A stretch of DNA of 47,602 bases from Aromatoleum diolicum. Lineage in GTDB: Bacteria > Pseudomonadota > Gammaproteobacteria > Burkholderiales > Rhodocyclaceae. Under the pieces are notes generated by a model. The model saw only the letters and a program-made list of their open reading frames with translations. It searched no databases and had not been told where the DNA came from. Both the position numbers and the translations under genes were made by a program. Location: the NCBI RefSeq assembly GCF_012910955.1, contig NZ_WTVQ01000037.1, positions 1-47,602 of the forward strand, read 5' to 3'. This document shows positions 1-8,984 of this stretch, in pieces. Positions within the stretch are counted from its first letter, which is position 1. Every line of letters starts with the position of its first letter.

Positions 1-347
1 CGATCGCCGACATCGAGAAGAAGATCGCCGAGTTCGGCCAGAAGGCCAAGGACGGCAAGCTCACGCTCGACGAGCTCACCGGCGGCACCTTCTCGATCTC
101 CAACGGCGGCGTGTTCGGTTCGATGCTCAGCACGCCGATCATCAACCCGCCGCAGTCGGCGATCCTCGGCATCCACGCCACCAAGGACCGCCCGGTGGTG
201 GAGAACGGCCAGATCGTCATCCGCCCGATCAACTACCTGGCGATGTCCTACGACCACCGCATCATCGACGGGCGCGAAGCGGTGCTCGGCCTGGTGGCGA
301 TGAAGGACGCGCTGGAAGATCCGGCACGACTGATTCTCGACGTGTAA
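1..347 (+). CDS. odhB: Dihydrolipoyl succinyltransferase (E2 of 2-oxoglutarate dehydrogenase), C-terminal part
   Basis: Only the last ~114 codons are in the window (frame begins at base 3); the gene starts upstream. E2 transfers the succinyl group from lipoyl-lysine to CoA in the TCA cycle. The visible part is the end of the catalytic acyltransferase domain: [28 protein letters not shown], and the active-site motif [12 protein letters not shown], whose His and Asp are the catalytic pair of 2-oxoacid dehydrogenase E2 enzymes. It ends LILDV, as SucB/OdhB proteins do. The E3 gene lpdA follows after a 79-bp gap, which supports 2-oxoglutarate dehydrogenase rather than pyruvate dehydrogenase, though the missing N-terminus (lipoyl domain count) would settle this. 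Confidence 0.93.
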   Translation, partial: IADIEKKIAEFGQKAKDGKLTLDELTGGTFSISNGGVFGSMLSTPIINPPQSAILGIHATKDRPVVENGQIVIRPINYLAMSYDHRIIDGREAVLGLVAMKDALEDPARLILDV

Positions 348-357
348 TTCACATACT

Positions 358-403
358 GCGTGGCGAACCGCTCGGGCGATCGCGTCCGGGCGGTTCGCCA
401 CGC
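358..403 (+). promoter_or_regulatory. Long hairpin between odhB and lpdA
   Basis: Bases 358-371 (GCGTGGCGAACCGC) are an exact reverse complement of 390-403, with an 18-base loop, followed by TTTT at 403-407. This looks like an intrinsic terminator or mRNA-stabilising hairpin placed inside what should be a single odh operon, so partial termination or processing between E2 and E3 is likely. Confidence 0.6.
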
Positions 404-426
404 TTTTCCATATTCCGGAGTAAACA

Positions 427-1857
427 ATGGCTGACAAGCAATTTGACGTACTCGTCATCGGTGGCGGACCGGGCGGATACGTCGCGGCGATTCGTGCTGC
501 GCAACTGGGCTTCAAGACTGCATGCGCCGAGTCCAACCCGTACGCTGACCCCAAGGGTGAGCCGCGCCTTGGGGGCACCTGCCTGAACGTGGGCTGCATC
601 CCGTCGAAGGCCTTGCTGCATACCTCGCACCTGTTCGAGGAGGCCGAGCACGCCTTCCCGACCCAGGGTATCAAGCTGAGCGGCAAAGTGAGCATCGATG
701 TGCCGGTAATGATCGAGCGCAAGAACAAGGTCGTGGACCAGCTCACCGGCGGCATCAAAGGCCTGTTCAAGAAGAACAAGGTAACCTTCCTCGCCGGTCA
801 CGGCAGCTTCGAAGGCAACGGTGCCGGCGGTTATGTGGTCAAGGTCGGCGCCGAGACCGTCGAAGCCAAGCACATCATCATCGCTACCGGCTCCAAGCCG
901 CGTCATCTGCCCGGCATCCCGGTCGACAACAAGATCGTCTGCGACAACGTCGGCGCGCTCGATTTCGATTCCGTGCCGAAGAAGCTGGGCGTGATCGGCG
1001 CCGGAGTGATCGGTCTCGAAATGGGCTCGGTGTGGCGACGTCTGGGTTCGGAAGTGACTGTACTCGAAGCCTTGCCCGATTTCATGTCGTTTGCCGACGT
1101 TGACGTCGCGAAGGAAGCGCTGAAAGTATTCAATAAGCAAGGGCTGAACATTCAGACCGGCGTGACGATCGGCGAAACCAAAGTTAGCAAGAAGGGTGTG
1201 TCGCTTGCCTATACGGACAAGGATGGCAAGGAAGCCAAGTTCGAGTGCGATCGTCTGATCGTTTCGGTCGGCCGGGTGCCCAACACCGATGGTCTGAATG
1301 CTGCGGCGGTCGGGCTGAACGTCAGCGATCGCGGTCAGATTGTCGTCGATGGGCACTGCAGAACCAACCTGCCGAATGTATATGCCGTCGGTGACGTGGT
1401 GCGTGGCCCTATGCTCGCGCACAAGGCGATGGAAGAGGGCGTGATGGTCGCCGAGATCATCGCCGGTCAGGCGGGTCACTGCAACATGGACACCGTTCCC
1501 GGCGTGATCTACACCTCGCCGGAAATTGCCTGGGTCGGCAAGACCGAGCAGCAACTCAAGGCCGAAGGCATCGCCTACCGTGCGGGCAAGATCCCGTTCA
1601 TGGCCAATGGCCGTGCGCTGGGTTCGGGTGATCCGACCGGTTTCGTCAAGATGCTGGCCTGCGCGCAGACCGACCGCATCCTGGGTGTGCATATCATTGG
1701 CGCGAATGCCTCGGAGCTGATTTCCGAAGCCGTCGTGGCGATGGAATTCGGTGCCGCGTCTGAAGATCTGGCGCGTATCTGCCATGCTCATCCGACGCTG
1801 TCGGAAGTGGTGCACGAAGCCGCGTTGGCGGTGGATAAGCGTCCGCTGCATTTCTGA
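427..1857 (+). CDS. lpdA: Dihydrolipoyl dehydrogenase (E3)
   Basis: FAD-dependent homodimer of 476 aa that reoxidises dihydrolipoyl groups of 2-oxoacid dehydrogenase complexes with NAD+. The N-terminal FAD fold shows VIGGGPGGY (residues 10-18); the redox disulfide is Cys52/Cys57 in [13 protein letters not shown]; a second GxGxxG ([10 protein letters not shown]) forms the NAD site; [16 protein letters not shown] is the FAD-binding GD motif; and the C-terminal dimer interface carries the catalytic HAHPTLSE. The length is normal for the family. The start ATG at 427 has GGAG at 417-420. It directly follows odhB, so this is probably the E3 of the 2-oxoglutarate dehydrogenase complex. An attenuator-like hairpin lies in front and a terminator follows. 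Confidence 0.97.
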   Translation: MADKQFDVLVIGGGPGGYVAAIRAAQLGFKTACAESNPYADPKGEPRLGGTCLNVGCIPSKALLHTSHLFEEAEHAFPTQGIKLSGKVSIDVPVMIERKNKVVDQLTGGIKGLFKKNKVTFLAGHGSFEGNGAGGYVVKVGAETVEAKHIIIATGSKPRHLPGIPVDNKIVCDNVGALDFDSVPKKLGVIGAGVIGLEMGSVWRRLGSEVTVLEALPDFMSFADVDVAKEALKVFNKQGLNIQTGVTIGETKVSKKGVSLAYTDKDGKEAKFECDRLIVSVGRVPNTDGLNAAAVGLNVSDRGQIVVDGHCRTNLPNVYAVGDVVRGPMLAHKAMEEGVMVAEIIAGQAGHCNMDTVPGVIYTSPEIAWVGKTEQQLKAEGIAYRAGKIPFMANGRALGSGDPTGFVKMLACAQTDRILGVHIIGANASELISEAVVAMEFGAASEDLARICHAHPTLSEVVHEAALAVDKRPLHF

Positions 1858-1875
1858 TCGGCAGCTAGCCTCAAG

Positions 1876-1915
1876 AGGGGTGGCGCGGGATAATCCCGAC
1901 CACCCCTTGTTTCGT
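1876..1915 (+). terminator. Terminator after lpdA
   Basis: AGGGGTGG (1876-1883) pairs with CCACCCCT (1900-1907). Inside it, CGGGA/TCCCG pair around TAA. The stem is followed by a T-rich stretch (TGTTTCGTTTT). It ends the odh operon and separates it from zapE. Confidence 0.7.
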
Positions 1916-1942
1916 TTTGATTCTCGTATCAGGCAGTCCTAC

Positions 1943-3055
1943 ATGTCCCACCGCGCTCTCAATGTTCCTCAGCACGGGATGCTCGACGCCTATGAGGCGC
2001 AGCTCAAGGCCCGTGGCTATAAATCCGACCCGGAACAGCGCGCCGCTGCGCAGCGGTTGCAGCAGATGTATACCGAATTGGTCGGCTTCAAGGCGGCGCG
2101 TCGTGGAACCTTGCGCAAGCTATTCGTGCGCGCGCACTTGCCGCGTAGTTTGTATTTCTGGGGGGGGGTGGGGCGCGGCAAGAGTTTCCTGATGGACTGC
2201 TTCTTCGATGCGGTGCCTTATCGGCGCAAGCGCCGCGTGCACTTCCATGCCTTTATGCAGGAAGTGCAAAACGATCTGAAGAACTTCAACAACGCGCCAG
2301 ATCCATTGCAGCGCGTGGCCGATCGGGTGGCCCGCCAGACGCGCCTGCTGTGCTTCGACGAGTTTCACGTTTCGGACATCGCTGACGCGATGATCCTTGG
2401 GCGTCTGCTTGACGCGCTATTTGCGCGTGGCGTCATCTTCGTGATGACGTCGAATTACCCGCCGGATGGCCTGTATCCGAACGGCCTCCAGCGGATCAAT
2501 TTCCTGCCTGCAATCGAGATGATCAAGCGCCGCTTTGACGTTGTCGAGGTGGATCACGGTACCGACTACCGGCTGCGCACACTGGAAAAGATCGAGATTT
2601 ACCTTGTTCCGGGAGGGGCGGTGGCGGATCGTAAGATGCGCGAGGACTTCCGTCGCTTGTCCAGTTGTGAAGCCATTGCGGGGGAGATTGAACTGCTGGA
2701 GCGCAAACTCCCGGTGCTCGCACATGCGCCGGGAGTCATCTGGTTCGATTTCGCGACTCTGTGCGGTGGTCCTCGCTCGCAGAACGATTATCTCGAGGTC
2801 GCGCGGGAACATCACACGCTGATTCTTTCCGGTGTGCCGCGCCTGACCGCCGGCAACGCCTCCGAGGCGCGACGCTTCACCTGGCTCGTCGATGTGCTGT
2901 ACGACCATCGCGTCAAGTTGATCATGAGTGCCGAAGTCGAAGCTCCAGAGCTCTATACTGAGGGGCACAACGCGCACGAATTCGTCCGCACCGTCAGCCG
3001 TCTGATTGAAATGCGCAGCCGTGACTACCTTGCCGAGGCGCATCGCGTTGAATAG
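1943..3055 (+). CDS. zapE: Cell-division-associated ATPase ZapE (AFG1 family)
   Basis: AFG1/ZapE P-loop ATPase of 370 aa. In E. coli ZapE binds FtsZ and affects Z-ring constriction; mitochondrial AFG1 is involved in protein quality control. Seen here: Walker A GGVGRGKS at residues 74-81, Walker B LLCFDEFHV, sensor-type MTSNYPPDGLYPNGLQR, and the AFG1-typical ends IWFDFATLCGGPRSQNDY and VEAPELYTEG. ATG 1943 (MSHRALNVPQHGMLDAYEAQL) is chosen because the open frame upstream of it overlaps lpdA and has no family character. The Walker A codons contain a run of nine G (2160-2168), a potential slippage site. The helicase gene follows closely. Confidence 0.93.
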   Translation: MSHRALNVPQHGMLDAYEAQLKARGYKSDPEQRAAAQRLQQMYTELVGFKAARRGTLRKLFVRAHLPRSLYFWGGVGRGKSFLMDCFFDAVPYRRKRRVHFHAFMQEVQNDLKNFNNAPDPLQRVADRVARQTRLLCFDEFHVSDIADAMILGRLLDALFARGVIFVMTSNYPPDGLYPNGLQRINFLPAIEMIKRRFDVVEVDHGTDYRLRTLEKIEIYLVPGGAVADRKMREDFRRLSSCEAIAGEIELLERKLPVLAHAPGVIWFDFATLCGGPRSQNDYLEVAREHHTLILSGVPRLTAGNASEARRFTWLVDVLYDHRVKLIMSAEVEAPELYTEGHNAHEFVRTVSRLIEMRSRDYLAEAHRVE

Positions 3056-3115
3056 TAGATGTGGTCGGCCGTCGCCGCGCTGCGCGGGCAGATCGGGCTG
3101 CGCGCACGTCATCCG

Positions 3116-5071
3116 ATGAACGATCTCGAAACCGCCTTCTCTCCTGATGGACCACTAGCAGCGGCCATTCCTTCGTTTCGACCGCGCGCCCAGCAATACG
3201 ACATGGCACAGCGGATTGCGGAGGCGCTCAAGGAAAACCGCGTGCTGGTCGCCGAGGCCGGTACCGGTACAGGCAAAACCTTCGCCTATCTGGTGCCGGC
3301 ACTGTTGTCGGGCGGCAAGGTCATCCTGTCGACGGGGACGAAGACGCTGCAGGATCAGCTATTCAATCGTGATCTTCCAACCGTCCGTGCGGCGCTGAAG
3401 GTGCAAATATCGATTGCACTCCTGAAGGGCCGGGCGAATTACGTCTGCCCCTATCATCTTGAACGCAACGCGCGAGACGGACGCTTTTTGACTGCGCAGG
3501 ACGCGGCTGATCTGCGCGCCATTACGCGCTTTGCCCAGACCACGCAGACCGGCGACAAGGCCGAGTGTACGGCGGTGCGCGAGGATTCCGCTGCGTGGAT
3601 CGCGGCCACCTCCACGCGCGATAACTGCCTCGGTCAGGAGTGCCCCAACGTCAAGGAATGCTTCGTGCTGGCCGCACGTCGTGCGGCGATGGATGCCGAT
3701 GTGGTGGTGGTCAATCACCACCTGTTCTTCGCCGATGTGATGTTGCGCGACGAGGGTATGGGGGAATTGCTGCCATCGTGCAATGCGGTGATCTTTGATG
3801 AAGCACACCAGTTGCCGGAGACGGCGAGCCTGTTCTTCGGCGAAAACGTGTCGACCGCGCAGCTCCTCGAGCTCGCCCGCGATACGCGGTCCGAGACCCT
3901 CGCCGGTGCGCGCGACTGCCGCGAGCTGATCGACGCGACACGTGCATTGGAAAAGGCCGCGCGCGATCTGCGGCTCGCGTTTGGTGCCGAGCCCGCGCGA
4001 CTATCGGCCGCCCAAGCGGCCGCCGTGCCCGAGTTCGACAAGAGTGTCGCAGCCTTGGGCGACGAGCTGACCCGGTTCGGCGAGATTCTGGGGACACAGG
4101 CAGAGCGATCCGAAGGGCTTGCGAACTGCCTCCGTCGCACCGGCGAGATCCAGGAGCGCCTTGCCCGCTGGCGTGCACCGGATTCCGCGGAACTGATCCG
4201 CTGGATCGAGGTGTTCAGCCAGTCTGCAGCCCTCAACGCCACTCCGCTGCATGTGTCCGGCGTGTTCCGCCGCCAGTTGGAAAGCCATCCGCGTGCATGG
4301 GTGTTTACGTCGGCGACGCTCGCGGTCGGCCAGGATTTCAGCCATTACTGCAATGAGCTCGGCTTGAGCTGGCTCGAGCCGCCGCCGATGACCGCGGTAT
4401 GGGGTAGCCCGTTCGATTACGGTGAACAGGCCTTACTTTACTCGCCCACCGGAATGCCCGATCCGAATCATCCCGATTACATCGAAGCGGTCGCGCGCAC
4501 CGCGATGCCACTTATCCGGGCCGCGCGAGGGCGCACCTTCGTGCTGTGCACGTCGCTACGCGCGATGAAACGCATCCACGGTCTGATCGCCGATGGCCTC
4601 GAGCGCGCCGGCGACAAGTTGCCACTGCTGTTGCAGGGTGAGGGCTCACGTACAGAATTGCTTGAGCGCTTCCGCCGCCTCGGGAATGCCGTCCTTGTCG
4701 CCAGCCAGAGTTTCTGGGAAGGGGTCGATGTGCCCGGCGATGCCTTGTCGCTAGTTGTCATCGACAAGCTGCCGTTTGCACCTCCCGACGACCCCGTACT
4801 GGCCGCCCGTGTCGATCATTTGCAGAAAAGTGGTCGCAATCCGTTCATGCACTACCAGCTGCCGCGGGCGGTAATCAACATGAAGCAGGGGGCCGGCCGG
4901 CTGATCCGCAGCGAGCGCGATCGCGGCGTGCTGTGCATCTGCGATCCGCGCATGATCGACAAGCAGTACGGCAAGATCGTGTGGCGCAGCCTGCCGCCGA
5001 TGCGGCGAACGCGTGTCGAGGCTGATGCCGTTGCCTTCCTCGAGCAGCTTCCTCCCCCCGCGGCAACCTGA
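3116..5071 (+). CDS. DinG/YoaA-family Fe-S ATP-dependent DNA helicase
   Basis: Superfamily 2, XPD-like 5'-3' DNA helicase of 651 aa, expected to act in DNA repair and resolution of stalled forks or R-loops. Motif I is EAGTGTGKT (GTGTGKT at residues 49-55). Four cysteines of the iron-sulfur domain appear as YVCPYHL and DNCLGQECPNVKECF. The DEAH box is VIFDEAHQLPE. Motif V/VI appear as SFWEGVDVPGD and QGAGRLIRSERDRG. The shorter size and DEAH box resemble YoaA-type proteins. ATG 3116 (MNDLETAFSPDG) is preferred over ATG 3059, since the first 19 residues from 3059 look non-family. It lies 60 bp after zapE and may be co-transcribed with it. Confidence 0.92.
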   Translation: MNDLETAFSPDGPLAAAIPSFRPRAQQYDMAQRIAEALKENRVLVAEAGTGTGKTFAYLVPALLSGGKVILSTGTKTLQDQLFNRDLPTVRAALKVQISIALLKGRANYVCPYHLERNARDGRFLTAQDAADLRAITRFAQTTQTGDKAECTAVREDSAAWIAATSTRDNCLGQECPNVKECFVLAARRAAMDADVVVVNHHLFFADVMLRDEGMGELLPSCNAVIFDEAHQLPETASLFFGENVSTAQLLELARDTRSETLAGARDCRELIDATRALEKAARDLRLAFGAEPARLSAAQAAAVPEFDKSVAALGDELTRFGEILGTQAERSEGLANCLRRTGEIQERLARWRAPDSAELIRWIEVFSQSAALNATPLHVSGVFRRQLESHPRAWVFTSATLAVGQDFSHYCNELGLSWLEPPPMTAVWGSPFDYGEQALLYSPTGMPDPNHPDYIEAVARTAMPLIRAARGRTFVLCTSLRAMKRIHGLIADGLERAGDKLPLLLQGEGSRTELLERFRRLGNAVLVASQSFWEGVDVPGDALSLVVIDKLPFAPPDDPVLAARVDHLQKSGRNPFMHYQLPRAVINMKQGAGRLIRSERDRGVLCICDPRMIDKQYGKIVWRSLPPMRRTRVEADAVAFLEQLPPPAAT

Positions 5072-5106
5072 AGCGCGTCAGGCCCGACAATTCCAGAGGT
5101 GTCGCC

Positions 5107-6447
5107 ATGACTGCATCGCTCAATACCGAACGCGACCCTTTGCTGCAAGCCCTTGCGGGCGGTGATTGCCTGGATGTCGCGGAACGCCTGAATCGCGGGT
5201 GCCAGTGCGTTTCGCTCGATCACGAGCGGCTGCGGGCGGAACTGGAGCGTGATCCGCGCGATGGCGCCTTGCTGGCGACCATCAACGCCACGCGCCCACA
5301 CCTGTTTGCCGATTCCGTCGCCTTTGTCGCTGGACGGCATCTTGAACGGATCGCCGATGTCGTTGCTGCGGTGGAAAACGTGGTGTCACTGCCGGCGTGG
5401 CAGTCGCGAGTGCTTGAGCAGGCACCCGCCAACGCGCGTATTCAGAGTGCGGCGGCAGGCGTGTTTCTCGGCTACGACTTCCATCTTGGGTCGGATGGAC
5501 CGAAGCTCATCGAGATCAACACCAATGCCGGCGGAGGGCTGCTCAACGTCGCACTTGCACGGGCACAGCGTGCGTGCTGCGCCGAAGTCGCTCCGCTGGA
5601 AGCTGCCGTCTCCGCGGGTAGTCCGGCGGATCCGGAAAGCGCCTTCATGGACATGTTTCTCGCTGAATGGCGCGCCGTGCGAGGCGATGCGCCTTTGCGC
5701 ACGATTGCGATCGTCGATCATGAACCGCAGACGCAGTATCTGCTGCCTGAGTTCCTGCTGTTCCAGCGTTTGTTCGAGCGTCGCGGATTCGTCGCCTATA
5801 TCTGCGATCCCTCGGTCTTGCGTTTCGCCGATGACCGACTGTGGCTCAACGACGTGGTCGTCGACCTTGTGTACAATCGGCTGACCGATTTCGGCCTGAG
5901 CGAAGTGCAACACGCCGCTCTGGCGGATGCTTGGCGAACGCAGTCGGCAGTCATAACGCCCCATCCGCGCGCGCATGCGCTTTATGCGGACAAGCGCAAC
6001 CTTGCGCTGCTGTGTGACGATGAACTGCTTCAGACGCTCGAGGTGGATGCACGTACGCGCACCATCCTCGCCGCAGGCATCCCGACAACCCGAAGAGTGT
6101 GGCCCGATGACGCCGAAATGCTCTGGCGCGAGCGACGCGGCCTGTTCTTCAAGCCGGCAAGCGGTTTCGGTAGCCGTGCAGCGTACCGTGGCGACAAACT
6201 TACCCGCAGCGTGTTCGAGTCGATCCTCGCAGGCGACTACATTGCGCAGCAACTCGTGCCGCCCAGCGCCCGTCGGCTGTCCGTGGGGGGCGTACCGACC
6301 GATCTAAAGATGGATCTGCGTGCGTATGTCTATCGTGGGCAAATGCAGCTTGCGGCGGCACGCCTTTATCGCGGGCAGACCACCAATTTCCGCACCCCTG
6401 GAGGCGGATTCGCGGCCGTGGTCGCCTTGCCGTGCACGCAGACCTGA
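5107..6447 (+). CDS. ATP-grasp-like protein of unknown function
   Basis: I do not recognise a named family for this 446-aa protein. ATG 5107 follows AGAGG at 5094-5098. Visible motifs suggest an ATP-grasp fold, i.e. an ATP-dependent carboxylate ligase: KLIEINTNAGGGLLN near residue 135, a lysine-bearing strand LFFKPASGFGSRAAYRG followed by DYIAQQLVPP (nucleotide-binding hinge), then DLKMDLRAYVYRGQ and ARLYRGQTTNFRTPGGGFAAVV, where Asp/Glu/Asn could bind metal. The order (acidic/Asn motif before the Lys motif) is reminiscent of circularly permuted ATP-grasp proteins, but this is inference. It stands directly before mobB-moeA-moaD-moaE, so a cofactor-related or simply adjacent role is possible. 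No signal peptide or membrane segment is seen. Confidence 0.6.
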   Translation: MTASLNTERDPLLQALAGGDCLDVAERLNRGCQCVSLDHERLRAELERDPRDGALLATINATRPHLFADSVAFVAGRHLERIADVVAAVENVVSLPAWQSRVLEQAPANARIQSAAAGVFLGYDFHLGSDGPKLIEINTNAGGGLLNVALARAQRACCAEVAPLEAAVSAGSPADPESAFMDMFLAEWRAVRGDAPLRTIAIVDHEPQTQYLLPEFLLFQRLFERRGFVAYICDPSVLRFADDRLWLNDVVVDLVYNRLTDFGLSEVQHAALADAWRTQSAVITPHPRAHALYADKRNLALLCDDELLQTLEVDARTRTILAAGIPTTRRVWPDDAEMLWRERRGLFFKPASGFGSRAAYRGDKLTRSVFESILAGDYIAQQLVPPSARRLSVGGVPTDLKMDLRAYVYRGQMQLAAARLYRGQTTNFRTPGGGFAAVVALPCTQT

Positions 6448-6493
6448 TCACTGTTGTATTCTCCAAGATGTCTCCCAACGCGGTATTCGCACG

Positions 6494-7009
6494 ATGATCA
6501 TATTCGGCATCGCCGGTTGGTCCGGCTCCGGCAAGACCACGCTGATCGAAACGCTGATTCCGGAGTTTTCTGCCCGCGGGCTTTCGGTGTCAGTCATCAA
6601 GCATGCCCACCACGGATTCGATCTTGATCGCCCCGGCAAGGACTCTTATCGCCACCGTGCAGCCGGCGCTACCCAGGTGCTGATGCTGTCGGGCGAGCGC
6701 TGGGTACTGATGCATGAACTGCGCGGGGCTGCGGAGCCGACGCTGGAAGACCAGTTGCGCCTCTTGTCACCGTGTGACGTGGTGCTGATCGAAGGGTTCA
6801 AGGCTGCTGCGGTGCCGAAAGTCGAGGTGCACCGACCGGCGCATGGCAAGCCTCCGTTATGGCCAGATAATCCGCACGTTGTTGCCGTCGCCAGCAATGC
6901 CCCGATCGAGTGCCCGCTGCCCGTGCTGCCGCTCAACGATGCTGCCTCAATTACCGATTTCATCCTGAGTTACGTTCCTCGTTATGAATCCAAACATGCT
7001 GTCGTTTGA
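6494..7009 (+). CDS. mobB: Molybdopterin-guanine dinucleotide biosynthesis adaptor protein MobB
   Basis: GTP-binding P-loop protein of 171 aa that assists MobA in attaching GMP to molybdopterin to form the MGD cofactor of DMSO-reductase-type enzymes. Walker A GWSGSGKTTL lies near the N-terminus; VIKHAHHGFDLDRPGKDSYRHRAAGA and CDVVLIEGFKAAAVPKVEVHR are typical MobB motifs. The start ATG 6494 (MIIFGIAGWSGSGKT) is fixed by the family N-terminus; the longer open frame upstream overlaps the preceding gene. The 3' end overlaps moeA by 26 bases, indicating one transcript with coupled translation. Confidence 0.95.
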   Translation: MIIFGIAGWSGSGKTTLIETLIPEFSARGLSVSVIKHAHHGFDLDRPGKDSYRHRAAGATQVLMLSGERWVLMHELRGAAEPTLEDQLRLLSPCDVVLIEGFKAAAVPKVEVHRPAHGKPPLWPDNPHVVAVASNAPIECPLPVLPLNDAASITDFILSYVPRYESKHAVV

Positions 7010-8189
7010 CGAGGCGCTCGCGACCCTGCTATCCCGGGCGCGACCGATCCGCGAAATCGAGATGGCCGATACCCTGGTGACGCAGGGCAGGGTGCTCGCG
7101 TCGGATGTCTGTTCGCCGATCTCGGTGCCAGCACTCGACACCTCCACCATGGACGGATACGCCGTACGTGTCGCCGACGTTTCCGTAGTCGGTGTCCGCC
7201 TGCCTGTTTCTCAACGCATACCGGCGGGCAGTGTCGGCCACCCCCTGCGGGTCGGCACGGCGGCACGCATCTTTACCGGGGCGCCGCTACCGTCGGGCGC
7301 CGATGCTGTCGTGATGCAGGAATTGTGCGAACATCAGGACGATGCGGTGATCATCAACCATCTGCCGCGTGCGGGTGAGGCGGTGCGCCAGGCAGGCAGC
7401 GAAATCGCTGCCGGTGAAGTGATCCTGGCGGCGGGCACTCGCATACGTGCCCAGGAAATCGGCCTTGTCGCATCGGTTGGCATCGCTCAGCTTGCGGTTG
7501 TCCGACGCGTGCGTGTCGCCCTGTTCTCGACGGGTGACGAGCTTGTCATGCCAGGTGAGCCCTTGCCTCCGGGAGGGGTATACAACTCCAATCGCTTCCA
7601 GTTGCGCGCGCTGCTCGAACAGCTGGGTTGCGAAGTCAGCGATTTCGGTATCGTCCCTGATCGCCTCGATGCCACCCGTGCGGTGCTGCGCGAGGCTGCG
7701 CAAGGGCATGAGCTGATCCTCACCAGCGGTGGCGTATCGGTCGGTGAGGAAGACCACGTCAAACCCGCTGTCGAAGCCGAAGGTTCGCTCGATCTCTGGA
7801 AGATCGCCATGAAGCCCGGTAAACCGCTTGCCTACGGGCGAGTGGGGTCGGCAGCCTTCATCGGCCTGCCTGGCAATCCCGTGTCGAGCTTTGTGACCTT
7901 TCTGATGATGGTCCGCCCCTTCATCCTCGCGACCCAAGGGGCGAATACGGTGAAGCCGCGCGCGCTCAACCTGCGTGCGGACTTCGACTGGCCGCAACCC
8001 GACCGGCGGCGCGAATTTCTGCGTGCGCGCGTCAATGATGCGGGAGGCGTCGAGATCCATGCCCATCAAGGGGCCGCCGCACTGTCATCGATTGTCTGGG
8101 CCGACGGCTTGGTGGATGTCGCGGCGGACACACCCGTCGGGCACGGGCAGACGGTCCGGTTCCTGCCATACAGCGAATTAATGTATTGA
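6984..8189 (+). CDS. moeA: Molybdopterin molybdenumtransferase MoeA
   Basis: 401 aa, the usual MoeA length. It inserts molybdate into adenylylated molybdopterin. Motifs: LDTSTMDGYAVR, RIFTGAPLPSGADAVVMQE, LFSTGDELV, GGVYNSNRFQLRALLEQLGCEV, LTSGGVSVGEEDHVKPAVE (molybdopterin-binding MoCF domain) and FIGLPGNPVSSFVTF, then the C-terminal domain IV. ATG 6984 lies inside the end of mobB (26-base overlap); ATG 6996 is a second possible start. It sits in a mobB-moeA-moaD-moaE run, consistent with molybdoenzyme-dependent respiration such as nitrate reduction, which is an inference about lifestyle. Confidence 0.96.
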   Translation: MNPNMLSFDEALATLLSRARPIREIEMADTLVTQGRVLASDVCSPISVPALDTSTMDGYAVRVADVSVVGVRLPVSQRIPAGSVGHPLRVGTAARIFTGAPLPSGADAVVMQELCEHQDDAVIINHLPRAGEAVRQAGSEIAAGEVILAAGTRIRAQEIGLVASVGIAQLAVVRRVRVALFSTGDELVMPGEPLPPGGVYNSNRFQLRALLEQLGCEVSDFGIVPDRLDATRAVLREAAQGHELILTSGGVSVGEEDHVKPAVEAEGSLDLWKIAMKPGKPLAYGRVGSAAFIGLPGNPVSSFVTFLMMVRPFILATQGANTVKPRALNLRADFDWPQPDRRREFLRARVNDAGGVEIHAHQGAAALSSIVWADGLVDVAADTPVGHGQTVRFLPYSELMY

Positions 8190-8193
8190 AATC

Positions 8194-8448
8194 ATGACTG
8201 TCAAAATTTTATATTTCGCTTCGCTGAAAGACGCCCTAGGGTGTGCCGAGGAAAACTTTTCGCTACCGTCCGGCGTTTCGACCATTGGTGAACTACGCAA
8301 CTTCCTCGCGGAGCGCGGCGACAACTGGAACGCGCTGGCTGAAGGGCGCAACGTGCGCGCTGCGCGCAATCAGCGCATGGCTAGCGCTAGCGATTCGGTG
8401 GTCCCCGGTGACGAGATTGCGTTCTTTCCGCCAGTGACGGGAGGTTGA
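8194..8448 (+). CDS. moaD: Molybdopterin synthase small subunit MoaD
   Basis: 84-aa ubiquitin-fold sulfur carrier. The thiocarboxylated C-terminal Gly-Gly donates sulfur to precursor Z in the molybdopterin synthase complex with MoaE. It starts MTVKILYFASLKDALG, includes VVPGDEIAFFPPVTGG, and ends exactly in GG, as required for activation by MoeB. It begins 4 bases after the moeA stop and ends 3 bases before moaE, so expression is coupled. Confidence 0.95.
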   Translation: MTVKILYFASLKDALGCAEENFSLPSGVSTIGELRNFLAERGDNWNALAEGRNVRAARNQRMASASDSVVPGDEIAFFPPVTGG

Positions 8449-8451
8449 ACC

Positions 8452-8907
8452 ATGTCGGTAAGCGTGCAACAGGCTGATTTTGATGTAGGGGCCGAAATCG
8501 CTGCGCTGTCGCAGGACCGGCACGAGGTCGGTGCGGTGGCGAGCTTCGTGGGTCTGGTGCGCGATATCAGCGGCGGCTCAAATGTCGCTGCAATGACGCT
8601 CGAACATTATCCGGGGATGACCGAAAAATCCCTTGAAGAAATTGTCGAGCAGGCCAGGGCGCGCTGGAGCCTTTACGCTGTACGCGTGATTCACCGCTTT
8701 GGGCGGCTGGAGCCGGGCGATCGCATCGTGTTTGTTGGCGTTGCCGGTGCACACCGCGGCGAATCGTTCGCCGCCTGCGAATTCATCATGGACTACCTGA
8801 AAACCCGCGCCCCGTTCTGGAAACTTGAAGAAACACCCGAGGGGGCGCACTGGGTCGATGCTAGAGACAGCGACGATAGCGCCGCTGCCCGCTGGGAGAA
8901 AGAGTGA
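8452..8907 (+). CDS. moaE: Molybdopterin synthase catalytic subunit MoaE
   Basis: 151 aa, the usual MoaE size. Large subunit of molybdopterin synthase, which forms the dithiolene of molybdopterin from precursor Z using MoaD-thiocarboxylate. Family motifs: VGAVASFVGLVRD, MTLEHYPGMTEK, VIHRFGRLEPGD, and the active-site stretch YLKTRAPFWKLEE with the conserved lysines. Directly after moaD; the last gene of this group before the palindrome at 8985-9014. Confidence 0.96.
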   Translation: MSVSVQQADFDVGAEIAALSQDRHEVGAVASFVGLVRDISGGSNVAAMTLEHYPGMTEKSLEEIVEQARARWSLYAVRVIHRFGRLEPGDRIVFVGVAGAHRGESFAACEFIMDYLKTRAPFWKLEETPEGAHWVDARDSDDSAAARWEKE

Positions 8908-8984
8908 GGCGAAGCTGAAACGGGGATACTCGGGTCGCGGCAGGCACGCGTCATCCGCTGGGCTGAATTTTTCTCAAGTACAAA

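Noticed and set aside
349-1851. 500-codon open frame on the minus strand opposite lpdA
   Set aside because: It lies exactly over lpdA, has His/Arg/Gln-rich sequence without any domain, and is a typical antisense shadow in high-GC DNA.
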